NCBI GenBank assembly: GCA_013407085.1
Contig: JACCGJ010005793.1
Coordinates: 34,238-98,237, forward strand
Length of the DNA stretch: 64,000 bases
Reading direction: 5' to 3'
From: Atriophallophorus winterbourni
Lineage: Eukaryota; Platyhelminthes; Trematoda; Plagiorchiida; Microphallidae
Part shown: positions 46,836-58,230 of the stretch, one piece after another
How positions within the stretch are numbered: the stretch's first letter is position 1
How the letters are laid out: each line of letters opens with the position of its first letter
Made by a program: the position numbers and the translations under genes
The notes under the pieces: generated by a model
Database searches by the model: none
What the model was told of the DNA's origin: nothing
Seen by the model: only the letters and a program-made list of their open reading frames with translations

Positions 46836-48500
46836 TTGGCGGAACTGATTTATGTATCTGTATACAATTCATCTGATTATATTTCTTTGACTGAAACTTG
46901 GTATCAGTTAATTATGACTGACAGTGAACTTTCTATCTTTAATATAACATGTTTCGGTGATGTCTTTGGAGGTAGCGTTGCCTTGTATTGTCACAAGCCA
47001 CTAAAGAAAATTTTTGAAGCAAACACAAATTTTTGCCTCGCTAATCCGCAATGGTGTTCATTTGAACTAGTACAGCTGTACAATTAACGTCATATACAGC
47101 TCACCAAATTCGACAGCAGAACACAAAAATACACTAGTTGAAAGCTTTTAGCGCATCAGCGCTCGCTAACACGCTCAAATACTCGAAAGACTAGCATCCA
47201 ACTGAATCAATGAAGCACAAGCATTGCGAATTATTTACCGGGTTCTCTTGTACTATCAAGTCGCCGAGCATATACAAATGAGTGGTAAAGGTCAGCAATC
47301 TATCTTGAACCGTGATTTGTTTGAAAGCATCAGCCATCAAAATAATTGCTTACGAATCTTCAATGGGAGGGAGTGACTATCTCGTGCTCTTGATGCGATT
47401 AAATCTGCAGCGTGTTCAGACACAGCGACGAGACGAATGTTGTCCGTAAAATTGACTTTTGGAGACTCAGGGAAGCACTTTGTGCACTAATCGAGGTGCA
47501 ATTTGATTTCAGTGACTTGAGTACCATATAAAACTCAATGTTAAAAAACGTTAGATGCAAATTCAGTCAAACTCTATTTATTAACAGTAAAGATGTCCGC
47601 AACTGCCGATCCTCTGTTCACAGTAAAACTATAAAATAAACTATATTGAAAAGACAATCCTGGGATATTTGTTGTGATCTTGTTATCCATGCAACTTGGT
47701 TTTTTTGTGCCGAAATCGGATAAGATAGGCCAATCACGTTCGCAATGACCAACATCAGTAATAGCAAAGCATGTTGTAAAGAATGGAATTTAATGCGAAA
47801 ATATTGTGTAAATTTGTGAATGTCAGAACCAAAGGAAACCATAGATTTCCTTGCTCGTGTCAGAACAAGGAATGACTGTTACAACTCAGACAGCGGATAA
47901 TGGTGCGAACTTTTATTTCTATGTTTATTGCATATCACAACATTAAATGCACCATGGTTTTTCAAACTTACTAGAATTTAGAGAGTCATGTTGGATGACA
48001 CCTACGACGACTAAATACAAAGAAATCACCAGGTAGGGACATTACCCAAGTAATCTTCGTGTGTGAATTAGGAAGCTTTATACGGTCTAGTTGAGGTTTC
48101 CAATCGGCGTTTTCGCCCAAAGTCAACAGGGAAACCTCCCGTGAAAGCACCAATGTACATCGGAGAATGTCGTTCCGTTAAAGAGAATATCAGAGCTGTT
48201 ACCCTGCTTCACTGTGTTTCGAAAATTATGGGGCGCATTTTAACAGAGTGTATCGTGGGTATCATTTATACTTAATGTCTTTTATTAGCAGTGTATTATG
48301 AGTTTCACTGTAAAATATTGTTTCTTTCAAATTTGCACATCACCATGGACGATTAGAAAAAGTCTCTTGAATAAGGTTATTTCGTTCAAGCCTGCTATAT
48401 TGATGTGTCGAAGATTTTGACAAGCTAAGCAACAGCCTGCTTCGGTAAAAGCTAGTGCAATATGCGATGGCATATTTCGATTATCATAGATAACCGATCA
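46836..48500 (+). pseudogene. CR1-like element, endonuclease to early reverse transcriptase
   Basis: The open frame 46836-47087 carries SDYISLTETWYQLIMTDSEL and GGSVALYCHKPLKK, the endonuclease core. It continues broken through NRDLFESISHQNNCLRIF, then AVTLLHCVSKIMGRILTE (about 48197-48250) and CYIDVSKIF/DKLSNSLLR (about 48390-48440). It is cut off where an opposite-strand element with an (AAAT)n tail begins. Confidence 0.75.
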
Positions 48501-48521
48501 TCTCTCATTGAGTAATTATAT

Positions 48522-49270
48522 AAATAAATAAATAAATAAATAAATTAGTAAATAATTTAATTCTTGGATATCCAAGGCCTGCCATCCATGATCAATACTT
48601 GCAAAATATTTGTACAATCAAATTGTATAATGAACAATCGCGAATTCATTTTCAACATCACCTCTGAAGCGAAATTTTACGTTTAATAAATATAAAGTTA
48701 AGTAATATTAACAAATTGCTTCCAGAGAATCAGTAATCGATCTGAGTTAATAAAATTGCGCAATTTTTCTATGCTGGTTAATGAAGCGAGATGTGATTTG
48801 AATTCGTTTAAATAAGAGCTGAGTCTAATATATTTTGGATGAGGGTTCCACAGTTTAGCTTATTTAGTCACATGGAAATTGTTGCTTACTTAAGTACGAA
48901 CCCTTGGTTAATTAATAGTTGTTTCACTGTTTCTCAAGCTATATTTTAAATCATGCTGACTATGTATATTCGAAATTATTTCTATATTATCAGATGATAG
49001 TGTTCTAATGAATAAGATGAGATCATGATTGAGTCTGTAAAGCCAAAACGGAACGATGTTTAGTTTCATACATCTTCCATTATATAATTGTTTGGTGTTA
49101 TAAGCGATGATGTATTGTGAGAATGAACGTTGTATATTTTCTAAAACTACTCCATCTGATATATTTATATTGCTACATATTATGTTACAATAGTCTAGAA
49201 TAGAAATTGTGAATAATTAATAAATTTCAATTTAACGATGAGGTTATAATATAAATATGTGTATAATCTT
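48522..49270 (-). pseudogene. CR1-like C-terminal fragment with (ATTT)n tail
   Basis: The minus strand reads VVLENIQRSFSQYIIAYNTK (about 49160-49100) then RCMKLNIVPFWLYRLNHDLI and EIISNIHSQHDLKYSL, the end of a CR1-like reverse transcriptase. The 3' terminus is a clean (ATTT) run at 48522-48546 (plus strand AAAT). The rest of the element is absent. Confidence 0.75.
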
Positions 49271-49326
49271 CGTACATTTCTTGGCGTTAGTAATAGCATA
49301 GCATAATTCCAAATCACGCGTGCTGT

Positions 49327-49575
49327 TGTAGTGGACCAGAAATAACAGTCTGCACTACACAAAATACAACAAAATACAATATACTCTCTTTATACCAAAA
49401 GAGCGAATATCCGAAGAAAGATAAAGTGAAGTCTAATCAAAGCGAGATAATCCACACAGGAAAATCCGAAAGATGGATTGGTGTAGAATGAGTTAAAATG
49501 TTTAAGGGTTCGTAAATCACCATTTTAACACGAAGCAATGCACGCAAAATTCGCAACCACGGAAGAAGACAGAGT
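49327..49575 (-). repeat. Gypsy element 3' LTR
   Basis: Direct copy of 53134-53385: both start TG(T/A)AGTGG(A/G)CCAGAAATAA-type text and share AAGAGCGAATATCCGAAGAAA / AAGAGCAAATGTTCAAAGAAA, GCGAGATAATCCACACAG, AGATGGA and CACAACCACGGAAGAAG. The outer end on the element strand is ...CCACTACA, the expected CA terminus. The inner boundary is not sharp because it overlaps the end of the integrase frame. Confidence 0.75.
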
Positions 49576-50150
49576 CCAAATGTCTACCGGTTCTAGTTTG
49601 AACGCTGTGGGAGAACCTGCAGGATTGGTAAGAACATGGGGTAGGCAGTTGTGATTGAGGAGTAAAGACGATTGATGGAGTTGCCGGCTTAAGCTCAACG
49701 GAAGCTGGTTTTAGATGATCAATAGGAAGAGTGTCACGTCGATCGCTCGGTAGCTCTGTGTGGTTCATGATAGGATGATTAAATTGGTTTACAAAGAGAG
49801 TCACGTCACACAAAGACAAAATCACACGTATAAAGATGAGGTTATCTATGTTAGTGGATAATGCGCTGCCGAGGATACATAAAATGCAACTTTGGCATAA
49901 ACGATGAATAGTGATTAATGTAATCTGACATAGGGGTAACGACTAGTAAGGCAGAACGAGTTCACCGGGAAGATACAAGGTAGTCCCAGAAACTTACCCT
50001 GCGGCTGAATATTGCATGTCTTCTTTGATAGTATAACGAATTCCACGAAGAACGAGCGGTAAATTCTGAGTCCATCTATTAGGATAGGGCTGACAAGCTA
50101 ACGAGGCTTTGAGCTGTCTGTAGAAACACTCAACCAATTAATCCCAGTTG
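49517..50150 (-). pseudogene. Gypsy integrase C-terminal region
   Basis: The minus-strand 102-codon frame at 49825-49517 reads HTELPSDRRDTLPIDHLKPA and QTRTGRHLDSV, the standard end of flatworm Gypsy integrases (L-P-x-D-R-L-K-P-A ... T-R-x-G-R). Upstream to 50150 shifted fragments (LPLVLRGIRYTI-like) extend the domain. A plus-strand CR1-like copy begins directly at about 50153. Confidence 0.78.
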
Positions 50151-50152
50151 GC

Positions 50153-51055
50153 GTGGTAACTGCATTGAAGTGCCCATGCTTCAATTTTGCGGATGATGTG
50201 AAATTCATCGGATCAACGGACGAAGATACCTTGATGCACGATCTTGAACGGGTCATAAACTGGTCACACCGGTGGGACCTCCCACTGAACCTTAAAAAGA
50301 GCCAACTCTTGTCAGCACTGTTTGATAAGATTTCAGTTCAGGTGTCGGGCAATTCTCTCACTGTAAGCGCCACACAGCGTGTCAAGGATTTAGGAGTACT
50401 AGTTAGGACGGACTTCAAATGGGAGGACCAATGCGCCGCTTCAGCTCAACGTGCTCGCAAAGTTCTCTTTCGCCTGTGATCCGTGTTATCCAGCAGAAGA
50501 CCCGATGTATTCCTGCCCCTTTACAAAGCATTAGTTAGGCCGCATCTGGGATATTATGTCTAGACGTGGTGCCCTCACTACAAGAAGGATATCGTTCAAC
50601 TCGAAAGCGTACAGCGTCTCGCAACTCGCATGATTGAGGGTCAGCGAGGGGAACCTTACGCTGCACGCCTAAAGTCCCTAGATCTTTTTTACTTACGCGC
50701 CGTCGTTTAAGAGGTGACTTAATTGAAACCTTCAATATCTTGAAGGGGTTAAGTGGCGTTATCATGACCGACTTCTTTGCCTTAAGTCCTCAGCTGGGCA
50801 CCCGGGGCCATTCACTCAAACTTGCTAAGGAGCGATGTAGACTAGACTCCAGGAAAACTTTTTCAGCCTCAGTGTGGTAAATTTCTAGAACCGGCTTCCA
50901 GAAGAAATTATATCCTGCAGTTCTGTTGCAAGTTTTAAGCAGGGTTTAGACCGCATATGGGGTGAGCTTTTTCCTGAATTCTCCCCTAATTTATATGCAA
51001 GATTAGGTTGTTCACCATTTTTAGCGTTGTTTGGTAAGTAAGTAAATGCTAAAGT
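50153..51055 (+). pseudogene. CR1-like 3' half inserted in Gypsy element
   Basis: The open frame at 50153-50479 carries NFADDVKFIGS, the intact F-A-D-D palm box, then VSGNSLTVSATQRVKDLGVL and ARKVLFRL. It continues with YKALVRPHLGYYV-like, LESVQRLATRMIEGQRG and NRLPEEIISCSSVASFKQ-like text to about 51000. Coding similarity begins abruptly at 50153, so the copy is 5'-truncated. GC is well above the flanks, suggesting it is younger. Confidence 0.8.
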
Positions 51056-51239
51056 TCTGTTTGTTTAATACACAAATATTCTTTAGCTGACCTCTCACAG
51101 TACTGGTAAGGAGAAATGTATTCTTATCTTTCCAGCATCATTCATTACGTGGTGCTTCCTAAATACAACCCGGATAAACCCTTGGCATCGCGATCGTCGA
51201 GGATAACCAAATCACAATAAGAATAAACTCTTTGGCAGT

Positions 51240-51640
51240 GGTGGTTGCTTCTCTGCAGCTTTCCACCGAAAGAAATTCTGGACGCTCGATTGGCTCGTTT
51301 GCCNNNNNNNNNNNNNNNNNNNNGGAGGTATGACGCTAATTTCAGCGCCAGTATCGACTAGGAAACGAAGACCACTCGATTTGTCTGTAACTTAGAACAG
51401 ACGAGTCGGATTTGGTGATACGGATAATTTAGTCGCCGTTACTAGCTGGCCCACGGTTTTGAAGGTTTTTCAACATGAGGATATGCATTTTGATGCTTTC
51501 CCCCATAACTTTTGTGGTACCAACATATGCGCTCAGAGATTCTCGATGGTCGAGATTTAGATTTTGAGCGTGGTGGGTTGGAAGATTTCAACAATAGCGA
51601 GTTCACTATATGAGTTACTTCAGCCACTTGTTAATTTTGA
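51240..51640 (-). pseudogene. Gypsy gag end and protease, with assembly gap
   Basis: The minus-strand frame 51627-51442 ends in a zinc-knuckle-like ICWYHKSYGGKHQNAYP. It continues with SPNPTRLFYVTDKSSGLRF and LVDTGAEISVI (about 51355-51330), the aspartic protease active site D-T-G. The frame then runs into 20 Ns (51304-51323). Beyond the gap the sequence resembles a leader tract rather than the next part of pol. Confidence 0.75.
51304..51323. other. Assembly gap (20 N)
   Basis: Twenty N bases. The true length is unknown. Confidence 1.
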
Positions 51641-51679
51641 TTCCGAACATGGACATTGCGATTAGATTGATGCAGAGTG

Positions 51680-52596
51680 TACTGTAATTTAGACCGCTTT
51701 GTTTGCTCGAGATTGTTATCAGCCAGTTGTGCTGGTTACTCCAATGATGCATTTTGTTGGTACATACAGCCTTTCGTGGACTACGGAACAAAAGGACTCG
51801 GGTGTGTTATTGAGCAACACCCGAGGGATGTCGAGCCACTGCAACTGCGTCTATCGCAGAACATCACAGAAACTGTCACTCCTGAAGAGAAGTTTCGGTA
51901 GATTCTAAAAACAGACCACTCTTCGCATTATAAAAACGTACATGAGGCCCACGATGAAATATGCAGTTCAAGTATGGTCGCTGTGGCTTAAAAAAAGATT
52001 TTGAGACTTCGCAAAGAATATATATACAAAACTTTTCACCGGATTCAGCCGGAAACCATACAACTAGAAAAACAAAACCATAAATTTATTCGATTATCCT
52101 CGTCATCGTCTCCGGGGGGATTTGATTTTGGTTTACAATATTTGTAATACCACAAATCACTTTTTACAATGCTTGTTTAGTCAACAGGGCTCGCATATGA
52201 CAAGAGCTCACACATTTAATCCAACTATCCCTCACTCGCGACTCAACTGTAGACGACATGTTTTGCCGTGTGAGTTTGTTTTACTTGAAACATTCTCCCC
52301 GATTATGTTGTTAACTCACCAAATCAGCAGATTTTCAAGAGATGTTTGATGCCTGTTTAACACTAAACGCGTGCATCGAGGAATACTATACACCCTAACA
52401 CCATACAACTTCATTTGTCATCCCATCAATCGAAAACAATTTCTGCCCTCGGATTTTTACCTGATTCTTGTACTGCTCAGTAAGCAACCGAATCCCGTTT
52501 TTGCTTGTTATTTGATTCGTATTTATCATATTATTCTGTGGTTTTTTGTGAAGCTATATGATTTTTAGACCATTAAAATCGAATTGAATTAAAAAA
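51680..52596 (+). pseudogene. CR1-like C-terminal fragment inserted in Gypsy gag
   Basis: Reads KDSGVLLSNTRGMSSHCN then SLLKRSFGRF (about 51797-51900), YAVQVWSLWLKK-like text and HFLQCLFSQQGSHMTRAHTF then SRLNCRRHVL (about 52150-52262). The 3' end TTTAGACCATTAAAATCG (about 52563) is followed by TTGAATT, the same tail logic as the copies at 20.5 and 45.85 kb. It interrupts the Gypsy gag frame. Confidence 0.8.
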
Positions 52597-53032
52597 TGAG
52601 TAATCAAACCACCAGGTACATGCCAAATTTCAGTTGAAAGATTTTTAAACCACAACTGTTTGAAAATGCTCTCATCGATATTTTGGTCTCTAAGTATCTC
52701 TTTCATCTGTCTAAGAATCTGAGAGGGTTTTTTATCACAAAGAGCTCAAAAATAATAATTCGATCTATTAATGCGGATGTGAGCTTTCCTTATAGCTTGT
52801 CATCAGTCATAGCATAAATAAGATCACTTATCTCTTCAACTACATCGAGAGGGAGCAGGATCTCCACAAAAGAATACATTATAGATTCATCCGTGATGTC
52901 ATATATATGAAAAAAAGCTTTGATTTTGCTGAATGAAATACGAGATAAGAAGCATCTTAAGCCGGTAATGTGCGGAGAATATACTGAGATTGTAGGATAT
53001 TTTGGAACTTTACTTATATAGAAATCGTTCAT
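52597..53032 (-). pseudogene. Gypsy gag N-terminal region
   Basis: The minus-strand frame 53032-52790 begins MNDFYISKVPKYPTISV and continues IKAFFHIYDITDESIMYSFV then LPLDVVEEISDLI, matching the start of flatworm Gypsy gag. After a shift it continues KKPSQILRQMKEILRDQN and IFKQLWFKNLS (about 52727-52640). It sits just downstream of the 5' LTR, as expected. A CR1-like insertion cuts it at about 52596. Confidence 0.8.
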
Positions 53033-53133
53033 GGTGGGGCATTAAGTCAGTATTCCAAAAATACGCCGAAAACGTACAATTATGAAGTTATCGTAAATGT
53101 GAAACAATTATGGATCGTTAAGCTCACCAATTA

Positions 53134-53385
53134 TGAAGTGGGTCAGAAATAAAATTTCTGCACAACTCAAAATACAAAAAATGAAATGAACTAACTTGAA
53201 GCCCAAAAGAGCAAATGTTCAAAGAAAGATACAGTAAAGACTAACGATAGCGAGATAATCCACACAGAAAAATCTAAGAGATGGAATGATGCAGAATGCG
53301 CCTAAATGTTAGAGGATGCGTTATTCACAATTTTAACAGGGAGTAACTTACGCAAATTTCACAACCACGGAAGAAGGTAAAGTCT
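53134..53385 (-). repeat. Gypsy element 5' LTR
   Basis: Direct copy of 49327-49575 (identity moderate by eye, about 75-80%). On the element strand the sequence after the LTR is TAATTGGTGAGCTTAACG, where TGG begins a possible tRNA primer-binding site. The divergence between the two LTRs implies an old insertion. Confidence 0.75.
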
Positions 53386-53519
53386 GATATTTCAAAATTA
53401 TTTTACCCGCTAAAACGTATATTGTACAAGCATTAATATGAATGAAGTATGCATGGCCAAAAAACGAATAACCATACAAGCCATAAGCTGTATGTACAAA
53501 ATACCATTTGGAAATTATT

Positions 53520-54030
53520 GATCATCATCAATAAAATAAATTTATTTATTTATTATTTATACCAAGATACAAATTGAAAGTGGTCCACTACACTTTCTAT
53601 CATGTGAATTCTGTTATTTTTGAGGAAATATGAATAATTTTGTATTGTGCAACTTATAGGCATAAAATTTGATTTTGCTGTCCACAACGTAAGATTGTGT
53701 GATCATTGATCATGCTTAACATGCCTCGGATTCTTAAGAATAAATTATTTATTTATTTATATATTGGTCGCGTAATGTGCAAGTGCATCTAAATCATTGT
53801 TCAGTATATCTATATAAATTTGTGCTACATTAGTTGAGAATGTGATGACGACTTTCATGTCATCACGAATAAGAAGTTTTTCGTGAGAAATAATGTTCTA
53901 TATCATTTATCTATAGAAGAAACAGAAAGGGGACTTGAATTTTTACACTGTTATAGGCTGGCTACGAAATTTGTGTCCATTGACTCAAACAGAGTAAGTG
54001 CGATCAGTAAGAAAATAAGTTAACCTGGAA
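53520..54030 (-). pseudogene. CR1-like reverse transcriptase scrap with AT-rich tails
   Basis: The minus strand at about 54000-53765 reads LFLL-INDIEHYFSRK then DDMKVVITFSTN and IYIDILNNDLDALAHYA, the palm region. (AAAT)-type runs follow at 53741-53760, and again at 53528-53558 as an AAAT/ATTT inverted run. GTGGTCCACTACAC at 53580 resembles an LTR terminus in the opposite orientation. Confidence 0.6.
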
Positions 54031-54750
54031 AAATAATTACATCTGATATCACATGACTGAGGTTTTGATAATAATTATTGATTTAATAAACGTATGTTGT
54101 CCTTTTTTCAAAACAATGCTATCGGTTTTGATAATGCTGATATATACAGTATTCAAAGTGAGGTATAGTGAAAAGTTTATAAAGTTTTGAATTACAGTGT
54201 TGGAGAGTGAAGAAGTTATGTACGGATGAGGTTGCGCGTGGTTTGAAGACGGTAAATAATTTTCACGTATTTCATAATCACTAAACGTTTTATTTTATAT
54301 CTGAAAATATTTTAGGTAATATTCCATCTTATACTATTTTTATCATGTACACTGTAACATCGATCTCAAAACGAATTATTCTTCGCAAAATTCCCTAGAC
54401 CAACAAGTGATCCGTTTATTCAGATCAGAGCACTTTCGTTATTCTAAATAAACTACGAAAGTTTCAGTCTAAAGTACATGAAGTTCGCTTGAGCCACTCT
54501 TTTTTACTCACGTCTGCAAAACATTGCAACCATTGATTATCATCTTGGATGATAATTCAAATATTGACAAGGCTATAATTTAACGAACTAACAAGTTCGT
54601 TTAATCAATTTGCACTTAATTTTTTCAAAGAGAGTTAGGATCTAAAAATGTTATACTATCTAATATAGGTGACAGATTTCCTTTACGCGGTCTGAAAACT
54701 GCTATCTGTTCCACTTAGGGCTTCTCATTAGATTGCGCTTGGTCGAAGCT
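54031..54750. other. No gene recognised
   Basis: AT-rich tract between two CR1-like remnants. Nothing was identified. Confidence 0.4.
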
Positions 54751-54751
54751 C

Positions 54752-56516
54752 TTGACGAAAATTAAACCTTCAAAATTTTGTCAAAACTTATCACAAATCT
54801 GTGACAAAAGCTCTAAACCACACATTTTAGACCATAGCAATGTTTCCAAATCGATTCCCGGATTTAACAATTTTTTTTTAAACCTGATCTTACACCAATG
54901 TAACGGAGATAAATGTTCAACAAGCGTACGGTTACTACTCAATTTTTCTTTATAATCTATCAGCAATGAAAATGAAACGATGGAATTGGTGGAGGTGCCA
55001 CAAAAGCTAAATACACCTTCAACTTTGCTTTCTGCATTCAATAAATCAACACAACACAGTATGCCGTTTAAAAGTATTACACCTCAGTCAAGAAAAAGAA
55101 CCATATTGATTAGGCTCCGGCAAACAACCACCCTATTGCCCGCACCAACTCTTATTATTAATTCTTCACCTATCAACAATAGAAATACTCTTAAACTTAT
55201 TTGACGTATAATGCACCACCCTACTGGGAATTATATGGAAATGCATAACCTATTAGATCAGAATTTTTCATGGCAACTACAACGAACCATTACACAATAC
55301 TCAAGCACATTTTTGAAATATTATAACACATTACGGTTTTCTACCCTAATAGATGATCCCTTGACGCACACTTACCGCACTTAGTTCCCACTCTCATGAA
55401 AGTATTTAACATGAACCGTCATGCAACACATAATGATAAATTACATACTAAGCCATTCTCTACCCATCGCGCCATATCACTTCCATTTATTCTCAATAAT
55501 GTTCAAAGCATAACTAACAAGCTATTGGCTTTACGTCAACATCTTCTTTTCAACCCCACTGATATTATTTTCATAACTGAATCGTGATAAAAAAGGACCA
55601 ATCATATTCTGAACTGTCAATTCCAAACTATGAAAATTTTTAGGAAGCACCGCGTTCCAGAACGTGGAAGTGGATGCTTCGTTTACGTTCACTCTGATAT
55701 CCAGGAAAACATCATAATTTCATTCGTCTTCGATCATGTCAAATATTTCATCTGGTTAGAACTACAAGCTTTCGATCTCTTACTTAGGTGCATCTACTAC
55801 CACCGGCTACCACTTTATCCATACTTCAACGCTTGATAGATTGCTTAATGAGAGCCTTTATTCACCCTTCCCAATATAAATTGATTGTAGGAGAATTTAA
55901 CATACCTACACTTAACTGCGTAGAAAGTGACGATATGAGTCCTAATTCTTTTTTCAATACCATCATAATATTAGTTTTTACACAGTTTGTTGATTAACCA
56001 ACGCGTAAGAACAATATTTTTGATCTTGTCCTCACTCTCGATATTCCACCATCTAGGTTGAATGCATCACCATCAGTTTTTGATGGAAATCATAATACTG
56101 TAGAAAAGACAGAAAAGCATATTGCTCACTTAACATTATGTGCTCGTAATAAGCATGACATTTTTGTTGTTCTGCGTGTCTACGAACAATTTGACGCATT
56201 AGTACAAACCTTAAACCCTTATCTGCTTTTTGATAAGTCTACAGCCCTCAAATCCTAAAAAAGCATAAAGAATTATATAAAATAATGAACGCTAGAACAT
56301 CTGGAACTTTATGTCGCATAAGCTACACCGTTAAACAAAATCCATCTAGTATTGAGTGCACAGTGATAACTGAGCTTTGTGCTATTTTTGAGAAATGTCT
56401 TGTATTTTGCAGCACATCTTATAACAAACCTTATCAAGATGTAATCACACACCCTTCGTGCGATACGTTAGACGCTTTTACAATTAAACTCCTTGACAAA
56501 CTTCTAATTTCTTAAA
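54752..56516 (+). pseudogene. CR1-like element, 5' half (ORF1 end and endonuclease)
   Basis: Five broken frames form one reading order. The first part is a Lys/Asn-rich ORF1-like stretch (54752-55204). Endonuclease remains are NVQSITNKLLALRQHL and TDIIFITES (55495-55587), VPERGSGCFVYVHSDIQ (about 55650-55700), LIVGEFNIPTLNC (about 55880-55920) and the end TRKNNIFDLVLTLDIPP (about 56003-56055). It is interrupted at about 56520 by a Penelope-like insertion and resumes at about 58860. Confidence 0.82.
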
Positions 56517-56539
56517 AGTTACAAAATTACAAATAAAAT

Positions 56540-56830
56540 TGTTAAACCAATCAACGCGCTTATGGATGACCAAAGTAATGTGTCGCTCACCTTCTCATCC
56601 CTTACACACCACTACCGGTTTCTGCAGTTTGCCGTCATCCGGTGGGGACAGTTAAATCAGTTTGAGTGATCCTTGGAGCAGTAGTTAAGTGGTAAACAAA
56701 GGTTCAACTTGTGTTCACCGAGCTTGCGTTGTTGTTCTTGGACGTTCGTCATCAGGTTAGATGACATCATCATCAAAACTTCTTGTAGCGTCTTGTAGTT
56801 GGAATTGGCTGGGTATTATACAGAGGAAAC
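56540..56830 (-). repeat. Penelope-like terminal repeat, left
   Basis: The minus strand contains the sub-family hammerhead (CCGGATGACGGCAAACTGCA then GAAACCGGTAGTGG), with the first box changed from CTGATGA to CGGATGA. The adjoining 56720-56820 part is the inverse of 57668-57790 (GACGTTCGTCATCAGG, CTTGTAGTTGGAATTGG). It therefore forms an inverted terminal repeat with the far side of the coding fragment. Confidence 0.7.
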
Positions 56831-56888
56831 TAAAGTTTACGGCTGTTCATCATTTCTAGATGTTAAAGTAAAGCGGACAAGAGAATGA

Positions 56889-57650
56889 ACGTTAGAGACC
56901 TGTGTCTACCGGAAAACCGCACACACGGATCAAATACTGAACTTTCACAACAAGCACCGGAACACTCACAAACGTAGTTGCGTTAAAACCTTATTTAGAA
57001 GAGCTGCAACCCACTGCAGTGCAGATGAACTGAGGAGAAAAGAAGAATATCTGTTTAAAGTTTTCCAGACAAATGTTCATACCAGAAGCTTTATACTTCG
57101 CACCAGGTTCAACCGCCCCCAACAAAGAAACCCAGAAAAACACAGAAGCAGGCTCACTCTGCCCTATATCCAAAATATTTCCGAAATCGCAGCTCGGGCA
57201 CTTTGGCCACTTGGAATCGACATTGCGCATAGACCAGCATTAACACTTCGCAACCACTTCAACAACACGAAAGACAAAGTGGCAAAAGGAGAACAGTCGA
57301 ATATCGTCTACAAGATTTCATGCAGAGACTGCGAAAAGAAAAACGTCGGACAAGCAGGTCACAAACTCAGCACAAGACTACATGTACACCAGTTAGTCGT
57401 ACGCAGACATGACCGAAATTCACTGATTACAGTACATATTCATCAATTTGGACATCAGTTCGACTGGGACCGCACAAGAATATTAGCCAGAGAAAACGAC
57501 CGACAGGCGCTAGAATTCCTGGAAGCGTGGCAATCAACAACAAATTCAATCAACCAGCATCTCCAACTGTCTGCAACATATGAACCAATAAGAAACCGCT
57601 CACGGAGAAGGCATACCATGAACTCGACCAATCCGCGGGAGTTGCCGTGA
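56889..57650 (+). pseudogene. Penelope-like element: RT end and GIY-YIG endonuclease
   Basis: A 253-codon open frame. It begins TLETCVYRKTAHTDQILNF then HKRSCVKTLFRRA, typical of the last part of Penelope reverse transcriptase. It continues RSRLTLPYIQNIS, ARALWPLGIDIAHR and then the GIY-YIG domain: NIVYKISCRDCEKKNVGQAG, TRLHVHQ, HDRNSLITVH, GHQFDWDRTRIL and ENDRQALEFLEAW. In the nuclease the GIY-YIG pair appears as IVYKI...VGQAG, so the first motif is altered (Y-V-G-Q changed to N-V-G-Q). The start is cut by a TGA at 56886; the preceding FLDVKVKR lies in another frame. Confidence 0.88.
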
Positions 57651-57664
57651 ACAGACAGACAAGC

Positions 57665-58080
57665 GGTATAATAACCAACGAATTCCAACTACAAGACGCT
57701 TCGAAAGAAGTCTCGATGATGATGATGTCATCTAGCCTGATGACGAAACGTCCAAGAACAACAACGCGAACTCGGCAAACACAAGTCGATCACAACGAAA
57801 TCCTAAGCTACGAATATTTTCCTCTATTGCTGAAAAGTTTCAATTGTTTGCCACCGTAACATAGGGTTCGTAACACAAACCACGATTTTCAGACACAGAA
57901 GACACAAGTGATTCTTGGTCAAGCACTTACCGCGCTTATAAATGACCAAAGTAATGTGTTGCTCACATCCCCATCCCTTACACACCACTACTGGTATCTG
58001 GCAGTTCGCCGTCATCCGGTGGAGACAGTATCATCAGTTTCAGTGAGACTTGAAACAGTGGTAAAATGGTGAACAAAGTT
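57665..58080 (-). repeat. Penelope-like terminal repeat, right
   Basis: 57668-57790 is the inverse partner of 56720-56820. Then 57860-58075 repeats the left hammerhead segment in the same (minus) orientation (CCGGATGACGGCGAACTGCC then AGATACCAGTAGTGG), with both core boxes mutated. Confidence 0.7.
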
Positions 58081-58084
58081 GCCA

Positions 58085-58230
58085 CTGTTACATGGGGTTC
58101 GTATTGGTTAGTATGGGATGGTGGTGTGAGCAACACATCACTCTGGTCATCCATAAGCGCCGTGAGTGCTTGACCAAGAATCACCTAGTGATTCTGTGTC
58201 TGAACATCGTGGTTCGTTGTACGAACCCAA
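58085..58230 (+). repeat. Repeat unit fragment after orientation switch
   Basis: At about 58080 the orientation flips: GAGCAACACATCACTCTGG, CATCCATAAGCGCCGTGAG and GAACATCGTGGTTCGTTG are the plus-strand 3' part of the unit that lies on the minus strand just to the left. Confidence 0.65.

Noticed and set aside
48522..48546. CRISPR-like or regulatory tandem repeat.
   Set aside because: Plain AAAT microsatellite forming the 3' tail of a CR1-like element; CRISPR arrays are not expected in an animal genome.
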